The notes beneath the pieces are model-generated. The model was not told where the DNA came from. It ran no database searches and saw only the letters and a program-made list of their open reading frames with translations. This document shows positions 56,218 to 63,881 of a DNA stretch of 64,000 bases, in pieces (the first letter of the stretch is position 1; each line of letters starts with the position of its first letter). A program made the position numbers and the translations under genes. The stretch spans positions 1 through 64,000 of the forward strand of contig JAGWHO010000005.1 of NCBI GenBank assembly GCA_028866715.1, in the 5' to 3' direction. Origin of the DNA: Microcaldota archaeon. Its GTDB lineage: Archaea > Micrarchaeota > Micrarchaeia > Micrarchaeales > Micrarchaeaceae.

Positions 56218-57735
56218 ATGCGGCTTTTCGGCGTACCAAAATCAAGGCAGAGAATTGAGGACAACATGCCAGCGGCAGGCCTCACCTTCAGCGTGGCAAA
56301 CGATTACCCTGACACTGTTGTATACGCAGACAATGCCGCTTTCAGGGCCATAGGAGGCAAAGGCCGTAATACTCTTTATTCGATAATCGCGCCGAGCCTG
56401 TCTTCCAGTGACGTCAGGCTTCTCTGCCAGATGAAGCAGGAGCTCGCAACCGCCGCTTTCACATTCCACGATAAGACGCCAAAGGAGCAGATAGCCGCGG
56501 CAAGGACTCTTGCGCTGGGACTTTTGTCAGGGAGAAAGACCGACGAGCGGAAGGATCTCCTTGCGTACATGCTCGCGCACGAGGTCTGCGGGCAGGGCGC
56601 GATAAGCATACTGCTTGACGACTCCAAGAACATAGAAGAGATAGTCGTCAATTCACCGGCTGCGCGCATAGGCATCTACCACACGGAGCACGGCTACTGC
56701 GCCACAAACCTGAGATTCACATCTGAGCGCGCGTTCAGGTACACGATAAACAGGCTGATATCAGCTACAGAGCGCGAGCTCAATTCCAATGTGCCAATAA
56801 TAGACGCGCAGCTTGACAACGGCTCAAGGCTGCACGCCCAGCTGAAACCTTATGCGGCAACCGGTGCCGCTGCCACGATAAGGCTCACGCCAAGCAAACG
56901 CCTCGACATACGCAGGCTGATGGAGAGCGGAGCTGCCACTCCGGAGCTGCTTGCCTACCTATGGCTTGCCATGGAATCGAGGATGAACATCGTGATATCC
57001 GGGCCGCCTGCCTCTGGCAAGACCTCCATGCTTATTGCGCTCAGCGCGCTGATGCCAAGGTACGATCGCATAATAACCATAGAAGAGGACGTCAACGAGC
57101 TTGGCAGGTACAACAATTTCTACAACATGGTGCCGTTGCAGGGATCCTCAATCCTTGGCAGGGCGTCAACAAGAGACCAGGTCATAAACGCGCTGCACAT
57201 GAGGCCGGAGCGAATCATAGTCGGCGAGATAAGGGGAAGAGAGGCGGCAGAGCTCATGGTTGCGGCGAATCTTGGCATACCGTTCATGACAACCATGCAC
57301 AGCAGCGCTGACGGCCAAGCAATCCTGGACAGGCTCGGTTCCAAGCCCATGGACGTGCCTCAAGAGACGCTGTCAAACCTAGACGTATCGATATTCCTGT
57401 CGCATCACGGCCCTAAGAGGGCAGTGGCAAGCGTATCCGAATACATCTGGCTGCAGCGCGCAGAGGCAAGTCCTGACGAAGTGAGCGGCGACAGGCTCGT
57501 CAGGATAAGCAAGATGGCCGCAGACGGCCGCATGGATAGCAATGCCCTAGACGGCTCAAAGGCTCTCAAGGCCTATTCAGGGCTGTTCATGGCGTCCCAT
57601 GCGTCTACAGTTAAGGAATTCAAGGCGCGCACTGCGTTCCTCAAGCGCATGCTAGCCGAGGATAACAGCGCAACCGATTCGGCAGACTACATCAGCCAAT
57701 ACGTGAGTTTCGATGGGAAAAACAGGACTGCTTAA
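56218..57735 (+). CDS. type IV pilus/archaellum-type assembly ATPase
   Basis: 505 residues, VirB11/GspE/FlaI-type ATPase. An N-terminal domain of about 230 residues is followed by the ATPase core: Walker A GPPASGKTS near 263, IEEDVNE (Asp box), Walker B RIIVGEIRGREA near 335, and the His box TTMHSSADG. It powers assembly of pili from preflagellin-like pilins. It overlaps the next gene by 23 bases. The operon continues with two membrane proteins and two pilins. The TATA box GGTATATATAC lies about 50 bases upstream. Confidence 0.92.
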   Translation: MRLFGVPKSRQRIEDNMPAAGLTFSVANDYPDTVVYADNAAFRAIGGKGRNTLYSIIAPSLSSSDVRLLCQMKQELATAAFTFHDKTPKEQIAAARTLALGLLSGRKTDERKDLLAYMLAHEVCGQGAISILLDDSKNIEEIVVNSPAARIGIYHTEHGYCATNLRFTSERAFRYTINRLISATERELNSNVPIIDAQLDNGSRLHAQLKPYAATGAAATIRLTPSKRLDIRRLMESGAATPELLAYLWLAMESRMNIVISGPPASGKTSMLIALSALMPRYDRIITIEEDVNELGRYNNFYNMVPLQGSSILGRASTRDQVINALHMRPERIIVGEIRGREAAELMVAANLGIPFMTTMHSSADGQAILDRLGSKPMDVPQETLSNLDVSIFLSHHGPKRAVASVSEYIWLQRAEASPDEVSGDRLVRISKMAADGRMDSNALDGSKALKAYSGLFMASHASTVKEFKARTAFLKRMLAEDNSATDSADYISQYVSFDGKNRTA

Positions 57736-58417
57736 CGCTCTCGCGCCCGCCATGCTCATGGTAATGGCAGGCATCGCATTCTCTTACATGGCAACTGGCC
57801 TGTACGGCGCGGTCGTCTCGTCTGCTGCTGCGCTGCCGACCTGCCTGGTGCTCTATATATCGGAAAGGCTGAGGCTCTCGAAGGCAAAGGAAGGGATTGA
57901 GGCAGAGCAGCTGGTCATGGCGCTGACGTCGATATACTCTGACGTGTCTGCCAGAAACCTTGCGATGGGTTCTGCGATAGGCAATGCCATCAAAAAGGCA
58001 GAGCCTGGCTCTGCCACGCGCAAGGCATTGGGCGCAATCGCCGACTCAATAGGGTCAGGCTCGATGATGCACGAGGCGCTGCAGCATGCATCTGCCAGCA
58101 GATCAAGAAATGTCTCTACGGCAATGTCGTCTCTTGCATCGGAATACTCGAAAAGCGAAGATTCGCTCCAGGCCATCAAGACACTGGCGCAGCGCCTCTC
58201 CTGCAATATTTCAGAAGCAGACGAAAAGGCGGCAGGCGCGCAGCAAAGGAACATCACCATGTCGATGGCAGTGAGCACTGTGCTGCCTTCGTTTGCCCTC
58301 TTCGCGTTTGTCGGCTACTCGATCGTCAACTACTCTGCGGCAAAACTCTCGCTGTTCTCGGCTCTGATGCTTGTGGTGATACCTGGGATTTATTCGATGA
58401 TAAGAAGCGCGATGTAG
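57713..58417 (+). CDS. type II/IV secretion system F-domain membrane protein (TadC-like), first
   Basis: 234 residues. Two N-terminal membrane helices (about 8-55), a cytoplasmic T2SF domain (ALTSIYSDVSARNLAMGSAIGNAI and onward, about 68-180), then two C-terminal helices. It forms the membrane platform on which the ATPase acts. It overlaps the ATPase gene by 23 bases. Its stop codon, TAG, lies in the first bases of a tRNA-like element. Confidence 0.75.
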   Translation: MGKTGLLNALAPAMLMVMAGIAFSYMATGLYGAVVSSAAALPTCLVLYISERLRLSKAKEGIEAEQLVMALTSIYSDVSARNLAMGSAIGNAIKKAEPGSATRKALGAIADSIGSGSMMHEALQHASASRSRNVSTAMSSLASEYSKSEDSLQAIKTLAQRLSCNISEADEKAAGAQQRNITMSMAVSTVLPSFALFAFVGYSIVNYSAAKLSLFSALMLVVIPGIYSMIRSAM

Positions 58418-58503
58418 GGGTAAACCGTACCGGTGTAGGAATCGTCTGAAAAACAATGGCGCGGTGCAGCCACGCCCTGCGGGTTCAACTCCCGCCCCCT
58501 ACG
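58414..58503 (+). tRNA. tRNA-like element, possibly a degenerate class II tRNA
   Basis: A perfect acceptor stem, GTAGGGG with CCCCTAC, and a perfect T-arm, GCGGG-TTCAACT-CCCGC, frame 58 middle bases. A loop CTGAAAA on a stem ATCGT/ACAAT (one mismatch) would give anticodon GAA. A long GGCG...CGCC arm would be a class II variable arm. The D-arm is poor, with only two good pairs. Phe tRNAs do not have long variable arms, and a good tRNA-Phe exists at 29533. It may be a pseudogene, an intron-disrupted tRNA or a tRNA-derived RNA. Confidence 0.45.
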
Positions 58504-58506
58504 CCC

Positions 58507-58526
58507 CTTTGGGGCTCGCCCCAAAG
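58507..58526 (+). other. perfect hairpin after the tRNA-like element
   Basis: CTTTGGGG-CTCG-CCCCAAAG is a perfect 8-base-pair stem with a 4-base loop and no T-tract. It lies 3 bases after the tRNA-like element and 10 bases before the next pilus gene, and could act as a processing or stability element between operon genes. Confidence 0.55.
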
Positions 58527-58535
58527 TGATACTAT

Positions 58536-59336
58536 ATGGAAATCAAGATATTTAATAATGATGCGGCACGGATGCGGGCACTGGCAGCATCCGCCTTACT
58601 CCTTGGCTCAGCCGCATGCATAACCTCTCTGCTCTTTGGAGCTCTGCCTGCGGTTCCGTTCTGCATGCTGTCTCTGGCGATCCTTGCATTTATCATAAAA
58701 CACATGCGCCAATCGCAGCCGTTGGATCAGGCAGCGCTCGTGTTTGCATCCAACCTGCTTGAGAATTGGTCTATGAATGTTGATGCGCTGAGAACCATAG
58801 AAAACTCGCTTGACAACGGCTTCAGTTTCAGCAGCAATCTGGAAGCCGCACTTCAGTTGTACCGAAAGACCGGCGATATAGAACATGCGTTCGGCACTGT
58901 TGCAAAAGAGAAGGGCAAAGAGCTGTCCCGCATACTTGATGCGCTGGCCATCAGGATAGAATACGGCATTGACGTGAAACCGCAGCTAGAGATCATAAAG
59001 GCAGACCTCCAGGCGGCACACGGCAGGACGATAAAGGGCATAGGCATGTCGTCAAACGCGGCCGCGATAACAAATGCCGGGTCCGTGGTATTCTTTCCGG
59101 CGTTCGCAGGGATAAGCCTTGGCATAATCAAGGCAACAACAATTTCAGGTCAGCAGGCCAGCTTCATAACAGGCATGACGACGGTCTTCGCAGGCTACAT
59201 ACTGATAACCGCAGCGATAGGGGCCAGGTACTCAAACGGTGCGATTCTCGTAAAGGCAGCAAGGATATCGTCGCTTAGCGGGCTCGCACTGCTCATACTC
59301 AAACTGGCGTCAACGCTACAGATAGGTGCCATTTAG
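58536..59336 (+). CDS. type II/IV secretion system F-domain membrane protein (TadC-like), second
   Basis: 266 residues. Two membrane helices (about 15-55), a T2SF-like cytoplasmic region (ASNLLENWSMNVDALRTIENSL, then TGDIEHAFGTVAKEKGKEL), and three C-terminal helices. It is a partner of the first platform protein. The pair replaces the single nine-helix FlaJ of archaella. The pilin gene starts 8 bases after its stop. Confidence 0.7.
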   Translation: MEIKIFNNDAARMRALAASALLLGSAACITSLLFGALPAVPFCMLSLAILAFIIKHMRQSQPLDQAALVFASNLLENWSMNVDALRTIENSLDNGFSFSSNLEAALQLYRKTGDIEHAFGTVAKEKGKELSRILDALAIRIEYGIDVKPQLEIIKADLQAAHGRTIKGIGMSSNAAAITNAGSVVFFPAFAGISLGIIKATTISGQQASFITGMTTVFAGYILITAAIGARYSNGAILVKAARISSLSGLALLILKLASTLQIGAI

Positions 59337-59344
59337 GTGAATCA

Positions 59345-59590
59345 ATGAGATACATACCGTACAGCAACGAGATATACGCCATGCTAGCTCTAGCACGGTC
59401 CAGGAAGGCGCAGGGTTCATTGGAGTACATAATGATGCTCTCTGCAGTCAGCATAGTCATCGTGGTGGCCCTCGCTATGGTGATGCAGCTCAAGGGCACG
59501 GCAGTGCACGCGTTCGCGAACGGAACGAACCAGAGCGTTGCAACGGAGCTTGGCAGGGAGCTTGCTAACCTCTCGAACGGGGTGACCTGA
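59345..59590 (+). CDS. type IV pilin-like protein, class III signal peptide, first
   Basis: 81 residues. The class III signal is SRKAQGSLEYIMML: basic residues, then QGS-L-E-Y and a hydrophobic helix (about 23-48). The cut would fall before Gln or after Gly, with Glu at +3 to +5 as in archaeal pilins. The short tail has an N-x-T sequon. GGTGA stands 5 bases ahead. It overlaps the next pilin (TGATG). Confidence 0.82.
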   Translation: MRYIPYSNEIYAMLALARSRKAQGSLEYIMMLSAVSIVIVVALAMVMQLKGTAVHAFANGTNQSVATELGRELANLSNGVT

Positions 59591-59961
59591 TGGCCCCGAA
59601 GGGGCAGCTCTCCTTCGAGTTCCTGATATACATAGCGGTGTCGGCCGCAGCGTTAGTGGCAGTGTTCTCGATATACGAGGCATCCGGAGCATCGCAAAGG
59701 GCGGCATCAACAGGAATATACATGCAGGAGCTGACTGCCTCAATAAACGGCAACATGGCCTACCAGAGCAGCAGCTTCTACGCGTATGTGCCGCCTGGAA
59801 TTTGCAATGTTACTGAGGGGCCAATGCCCGTAAGTGCGATCAATGGCTTTGCCCTGCTTGGTGAAATTTACATTGCAAACGGCATATGCACCAACTCACC
59901 TGGCATAGAACGGCTGTCATTAAGCGTAAATTATCGTGGGGGGTATAACCTGTACGGATAG
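59590..59961 (+). CDS. type IV pilin-like protein, class III signal peptide, second
   Basis: 123 residues. The N-terminus MAPKGQLSFEFLIYIAVSAA has the KGQ-x-SFEF cleavage pattern, next to a hydrophobic helix. The globular part has two cysteines (GICNV and GICTN), possibly a disulfide, and sequons. It ends the pilus operon (ATPase, two platform proteins, two pilins). No prepilin peptidase gene is present in the window. Confidence 0.82.
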   Translation: MAPKGQLSFEFLIYIAVSAAALVAVFSIYEASGASQRAASTGIYMQELTASINGNMAYQSSSFYAYVPPGICNVTEGPMPVSAINGFALLGEIYIANGICTNSPGIERLSLSVNYRGGYNLYG

Positions 59962-60023
59962 TGCCATAATCCAACTAAATATAAATGCATATATTTAAGT
60001 ATTTAACTATCTAAATATTTAAC

Positions 60024-60266
60024 ATGGGAGACGTGACCACATTGACTTTGGAGAGGGGCGCTGCAAAGGCACTGAGGAGGATGGCTATGAAAAAGTACGG
60101 AAGACGAAAGGGCGCGTTGGGCAGGATAGCTAGCGAGGCTATACTTGCGCTTGAGGCACGCGATGAGGATGAGGCAGTCAATCGCAGGGCGTTGGAGAGA
60201 CTAAAGAAGGGATACAACCTTGGCGGTATAAGAATAAAGGATAGAGGCGCGTGGCATGAGAGATGA
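60024..60266 (+). CDS. antitoxin of a VapBC-type pair
   Basis: 80 residues: an N-terminal basic part LRRMAMKKYGRRKG likely to bind DNA, a helix, and a C-terminal tail GYNLGGIRIKDRGAWHER of the kind that wraps the toxin in archaeal VapB proteins. It overlaps the PIN-domain gene by 11 bases. The upstream 59981-60023 stretch has repeated (T)ATTTAA units near the start, which could be operator sites. Confidence 0.75.
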   Translation: MGDVTTLTLERGAAKALRRMAMKKYGRRKGALGRIASEAILALEARDEDEAVNRRALERLKKGYNLGGIRIKDRGAWHER

Positions 60267-60771
60267 TCATGGGGTGGTGTTCGATACTACGACCATAGTG
60301 TACGCATACGATCAGACAGAGCCCAAGAAGAGGTCTGTGTGCGAAAGGCTGCTAAGCAGGGTGTACGAGGGTAAACTTCTAGGCGTAGTTACCAATCAGA
60401 TACTAGCGGAAACGTTTAACGTTCTGACGACAAAGATGGGCAAAAACATGCCTAAAGAAAAGGCAGAGGAGACGGTTAATGAGCTTATATCTTCTTCTAA
60501 CTGGAAGAAATTGAATTATACCTCAACGACTGTCAAAAACGCAATATCAACGTCAAACAGGCACGGATCACCATTCTGGGACACCCTAATAGCTGAAACT
60601 ATGCTTGAGAATGGGCTTTCATCAATAGTCACTGAAAACGAAGAAGACTTCAAGAAAGTCCCTGGCATAAGCGTTATAAACCCGTTCAAGCAAAAGAGCT
60701 GGTTTGGCGCATTCAAGGGCATAGGCCCAATGACAAGGGAGGAGGAGCTTGATGAACAAAGCCCTGATTAG
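60256..60771 (+). CDS. PIN-domain toxin (VapC-like)
   Basis: 171 residues. The acidic PIN active site can be placed: Asp in VVFDTTT near 9, Glu in ILAETF near 49, Asp in FWDTLIAE near 104, and Asp in TENEEDF near 121. PIN toxins cut RNA, often tRNA or rRNA, and stop translation. About 40 residues beyond the PIN fold, ending TREEELDEQ, are an extra acidic tail. It starts inside the antitoxin gene. Confidence 0.85.
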   Translation: MRDDHGVVFDTTTIVYAYDQTEPKKRSVCERLLSRVYEGKLLGVVTNQILAETFNVLTTKMGKNMPKEKAEETVNELISSSNWKKLNYTSTTVKNAISTSNRHGSPFWDTLIAETMLENGLSSIVTENEEDFKKVPGISVINPFKQKSWFGAFKGIGPMTREEELDEQSPD

Positions 60772-60869
60772 CCCTAGCGCAAAATAACAATCCTGTATCC
60801 TAAAACTGGACACAGCCACATCAGCATAACATATAAATATTTCCCAAGGCGCAATCAATACAGATAACA

Positions 60870-61499
60870 ATGCCTACTTTTGAAAGGGGAACGAACACTG
60901 ATAGGGAGCAGACAGAAAATCAAACGGTCTCTAGGATCACCGAGCGCATCGAGGCCAAGGCGCCTATAGAGATAAGAAAAGACGAGAAGAAGCACTACAA
61001 CGCGGTTGTAATATTTGGTGACACGGACATAAACGGCTGGACTAAGGAGAGGGCTATAGCTGCATCAGGCTATGATGCCGACCTCTACATTCTTGTTGGC
61101 ACTAAGAGGGAGCAGGACACAATGGCCAAAACGCTTGCAGCCAACCGGATAAACAAGGACAAGATAGAAAGGACGGAGCCTTCACGCAACACGACCCAGA
61201 ACATAGACAGGCTTCACAAACATGGCTACCCGAATGCATTCCTTTCTGCCATTGTGGTCTCGCATGCTTCACATATAGACAAACGTCTAAAAAACCCAAA
61301 GCTTCTTGGCGATGCTGTTGACTACCACAGCATCCCTGAGACGAATGACCTGTCGGGAACGATTAGGAGGCTACAACACACCGCATTAGGAAAGTTTTAT
61401 GATGGCCATTCAAGGAATGGACCGCTAAGCCTTTTGGGAAGAGGTCTAGGGGTTGTCAGAGAGGCGTTCAAAAGCGGCGTGGAAAAAGATAATGATTGA
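60870..61499 (+). CDS. DUF218/YdcF-like protein with N-terminal extension
   Basis: 209 residues. After about 40 polar residues with the peptide APIEIRKDEKK, a Rossmann-like core starts: NAVVIFGDTDINGW, DLYILVGTKREQD, then IERTEPSRNTTQNIDRL and AIVVSHASHIDKRL. The S-x-N-T-x-x-N pattern and the strand plus SH-x-x-H-x-x-R resemble DUF218 proteins of unknown role. No signal or membrane segment. A TATA box (CATATAAATATTTCC) lies about 35 bases ahead. The peptide PIEIRK recurs in nearby genes. Confidence 0.5.
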   Translation: MPTFERGTNTDREQTENQTVSRITERIEAKAPIEIRKDEKKHYNAVVIFGDTDINGWTKERAIAASGYDADLYILVGTKREQDTMAKTLAANRINKDKIERTEPSRNTTQNIDRLHKHGYPNAFLSAIVVSHASHIDKRLKNPKLLGDAVDYHSIPETNDLSGTIRRLQHTALGKFYDGHSRNGPLSLLGRGLGVVREAFKSGVEKDND

Positions 61500-61535
61500 C
61501 GCCTGTCTAACGTCGTGAAAACGCGTAAGTATTTC
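61493..61535 (+). repeat. promoter-proximal direct repeat, copy 1
   Basis: A 43-base stretch, starting TGATTGACGCCTGTCTAACG and including the preceding gene's stop codon, that recurs at 62085-62127 with only 3 differences. It ends in GTAAGTATTTC, upstream of the gene at 61561. Confidence 0.85.
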
Positions 61536-61560
61536 AAATGGTGCAATAATAAGTGATAAA

Positions 61561-62091
61561 ATGAGCGGAACAAAGGATAAAACAAGGACACAGGTAGACG
61601 ATTTTGACAGCATAGCGCATTTCGGCACTCCTGTGAAGTTATACACTTTCAATTCGTATTTGAACCTGGACGCTGTTCCGTACCCTCGCGCGTACCTTCA
61701 GGATGCGCTGAAGAACGCGAGGATGCCAGACGGCGGCATTGTAAGTGAATTTCTTACCGAACATTCGCTCTGCATCGGGTTCATGTACGGCTATAAGGAT
61801 GCGGATGGCAAGCCTGTCGTTGGCATAGATCTTGAGCTATACAGGAAGGACAGTTTTGCATCAGACATATCGATGCTAGATTCGCTTACAATAGAAAACT
61901 TCAAGCTGTTGCCTAGGGAGAAGGGCATAATGTGCGACCTTGAGGCGATAATCTTGGGGGAGGAGGCTAAGCTCAGAAGGCTGGCCATCTCATCAGATAG
62001 GAATTACGAGCGCTACCTCGGTGTCAACGTTGAAGACAAGGAAGCGGTGCAAGGAATTCTGCGCACCATAAGTTCGACAAGATATGATTGA
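61561..62091 (+). CDS. hypothetical protein
   Basis: 176 residues, soluble, with mixed helix and strand. No motif is recognised; a segment FGTPVKLYTFNSYLNLDAV opens the fold and LCIGFMYGYKDADGKPVVGIDLELY looks like a beta hairpin. It lies between the two copies of the 43-base repeat. GTGAT stands just ahead of its ATG. It appears to be an orphan, lineage-specific gene. Confidence 0.55.
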   Translation: MSGTKDKTRTQVDDFDSIAHFGTPVKLYTFNSYLNLDAVPYPRAYLQDALKNARMPDGGIVSEFLTEHSLCIGFMYGYKDADGKPVVGIDLELYRKDSFASDISMLDSLTIENFKLLPREKGIMCDLEAIILGEEAKLRRLAISSDRNYERYLGVNVEDKEAVQGILRTISSTRYD

Positions 62092-62127
62092 CACCTGTCT
62101 AACGCCGTGAAAATGCGTAAGTATTTC
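62085..62127 (+). repeat. promoter-proximal direct repeat, copy 2
   Basis: Second copy of the 43-base repeat, 592 bases after the first, beginning TGATTGACACCTGTCTAACG. It also begins in the stop region of the preceding gene and ends GTAAGTATTTC, upstream of the gene at 62171. Confidence 0.85.
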
Positions 62128-62170
62128 TGACGGTACAAGATTTGTGTGGACTTTAAACAAAAGTGATGTT

Positions 62171-62809
62171 ATGTCATGGCAATCGATGAAAATCCCCAAA
62201 GAAGATGTGAACGGCAGGCCAAAGGAATTGATTGACACAATGAAGCAGATAGAGTGGTTCGTCATGTCCTTGAAGAACCCTGAGCTCATGGATGGTGGGC
62301 CCTCTGCAAGAGACGGCTCAAGATTCTACATCAGGCTACTTAACGATACCCCCTATGAACAGCAGAAACAGATAGGGTTCTATCTCGAGAAACTGGCAGA
62401 AGAAGTAATAAAAGCAGCAATCCGCGATGTCCAAGGTAATGCATTAAGTCCAGCAGAGGCAATAGAGATTCTTTGTGGCATACCCGAAAACTTCGTGATC
62501 AGGAATCCGAACAACATAGACGAGCTCGCGTTCTACTTAGCACTCTCAGAGCACTTGCTTAAAGACGGAATTGATCCGCACGAGGATCCTAAAGGCATTA
62601 TCAAGGCCAGAAATACTATGCCGAATGGCATATCAAACAAGTTGTCTGCAGATGAACTTGCAGATGTAAAGGGAATTATAAGGTCAGTCCATGCTGACGA
62701 TACTGGAGCAGTCTGGCATGCCGCAACCCAGAATATACTAGAGATACGCAGGAGACATGTAGAAGACACTAAAGTACTTGATAGGCTGCGCAAGTCAGAT
62801 TCAAAGTAG
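62171..62809 (+). CDS. hypothetical protein
   Basis: 212 residues, mainly helical and acidic. The ATG at 62171 follows AGTGATGTT; a GTG at 62144 is rejected for lack of such a site. Segments include QKQIGFYLEKLAEEVIKAAI, EAIEILCGIPENFVI and LADVKGIIRSVHADDTG. No family is recognised. It lies downstream of the second repeat copy and may be controlled like the gene at 61561. Confidence 0.55.
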   Translation: MSWQSMKIPKEDVNGRPKELIDTMKQIEWFVMSLKNPELMDGGPSARDGSRFYIRLLNDTPYEQQKQIGFYLEKLAEEVIKAAIRDVQGNALSPAEAIEILCGIPENFVIRNPNNIDELAFYLALSEHLLKDGIDPHEDPKGIIKARNTMPNGISNKLSADELADVKGIIRSVHADDTGAVWHAATQNILEIRRRHVEDTKVLDRLRKSDSK

Positions 62810-62891
62810 GTCCGTACTCCGAGTGGCCCTACAAGCGTGTCGGCTTAATGTGCCGGAAATCTATAAATATTTGGAGACGAGATTGTTTATC

Positions 62892-63230
62892 ATGCCGCAA
62901 AGATCTGTTTTAGAGCAGACAGTAGCTGCCGAAGCAAAGTCAATTCCGATAGAGCTGCGAAAGGAGGACAGCTCATTCAGCTTCCAATCCCTTCTTAGAA
63001 GGACAACGCAGATAGCAGCGATGGCGCTGCCGTTCATCGGATACAAGACGGCAGAGGCGCAGGTGGGCGGACAGATGCAGGCACATCAGACGTCATGGGA
63101 GCAGTTCGTAAACTTTATGAACTCGAATCCTCATCCATTAAATTCCACTGAAATTACGGTATTAATGTTAACCACAGTGGCCATAAGCGTCGGCATGATC
63201 AAATTAGACGAGCATTTGAAAAGAGATTAA
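62892..63230 (+). CDS. small membrane protein with PIELRK peptide
   Basis: 112 residues from ATG 62892; a TATA box (CTATAAATATTT) lies about 30 bases upstream, so the longer frame is rejected. The peptide SIPIELRKED at about 16-25 resembles APIEIRKDEK in the protein encoded at 60870. Two hydrophobic stretches follow: TQIAAMALPFIGY and ITVLMLTTVAISVGMI. Function unknown. Confidence 0.55.
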   Translation: MPQRSVLEQTVAAEAKSIPIELRKEDSSFSFQSLLRRTTQIAAMALPFIGYKTAEAQVGGQMQAHQTSWEQFVNFMNSNPHPLNSTEITVLMLTTVAISVGMIKLDEHLKRD

Positions 63231-63253
63231 AATTCCAAAAGGAGTAGATGAGA

Positions 63254-63844
63254 ATGACCAACAAAACAAGAAACGCGGCCCTTGCTGCCGGGGCTTCACT
63301 GATAGTTGGAGGGGCTGCAGATGCCATAGGCCTTAACGCAACGCCCGCCCCGACTACCGAGTGCTTCAACGCAATAGCGTTCCAGGGCGCCGGCGTATAC
63401 GTGGACAGCTCTTACAGCATGATCGAGACAATTGGCAACGTGTCCATGCAATACGTCACCAAGGACCAGGCAACTCTCAACGGCGTCATCGTCAAGGTCA
63501 ACGGGATATTTGCAAACAACACTGCGCAGTTTATGATAGAACAGGGCAATTCCGGGCTCACGAAGCTGATGAGCCTGGGCAGCCACATAAACGCATTCGG
63601 ACATGACATATGGTTTCAAAGCATAAGCACATCGTGTGCGAACAGCCTGCTGAATGGCCTGCACCTGCCTGAGGACATAGGCACGCTGACCAACCTAGGG
63701 TACATAGCAGTTGCAGGAGGATTTGCATTGGTAACAAGCGCGTTCAGCAAGCAGATAGTAAAAGGCATCAAGAAGTTTCTTAGAGGAGAGGATGCCGTAG
63801 AGAGGGCAGACCGCCACGGCTCCCCTACCGGCGTGTGGGCATAA
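63254..63844 (+). CDS. hypothetical membrane protein
   Basis: 196 residues. A first hydrophobic stretch (NAALAAGASLIVGGAADAIGL) may be a signal or anchor. A middle extracytoplasmic-looking part has two cysteines (TECFN and TSCAN) and several sequons, and a second membrane helix LGYIAVAGGFALVTSAF lies near 150. The tail is charged. It starts 23 bases after the previous gene, so the two probably form an operon. No family is recognised. Confidence 0.55.
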   Translation: MTNKTRNAALAAGASLIVGGAADAIGLNATPAPTTECFNAIAFQGAGVYVDSSYSMIETIGNVSMQYVTKDQATLNGVIVKVNGIFANNTAQFMIEQGNSGLTKLMSLGSHINAFGHDIWFQSISTSCANSLLNGLHLPEDIGTLTNLGYIAVAGGFALVTSAFSKQIVKGIKKFLRGEDAVERADRHGSPTGVWA

Positions 63845-63848
63845 AATT

Positions 63849-63881
63849 ATGTTAGAATTTCCAATAGAGTTGAGAAGATGA
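63849..63881 (+). CDS. possible 10-residue leader peptide
   Basis: A mini-ORF reading MLEFPIELRR, whose TGA overlaps the ATG of the next gene (ATGA). Its PIELRR echoes the PIELRK and PIEIRK of nearby proteins. It may couple translation, or be the remnant of a longer coding start. Confidence 0.3.
   Translation: MLEFPIELRR

Noticed and set aside
58414-58503. tRNA-Sec, tRNA-Pyl or tmRNA
   Set aside because: Neither the anticodon (TCA or CTA) nor a tag-encoding region is present, and tmRNA is not known in archaea.
61493-62127. Transposon bounded by the two 43-base repeats
   Set aside because: The repeats are direct, lie at gene starts and enclose one orphan gene; no transposase or terminal inverted repeat is seen.
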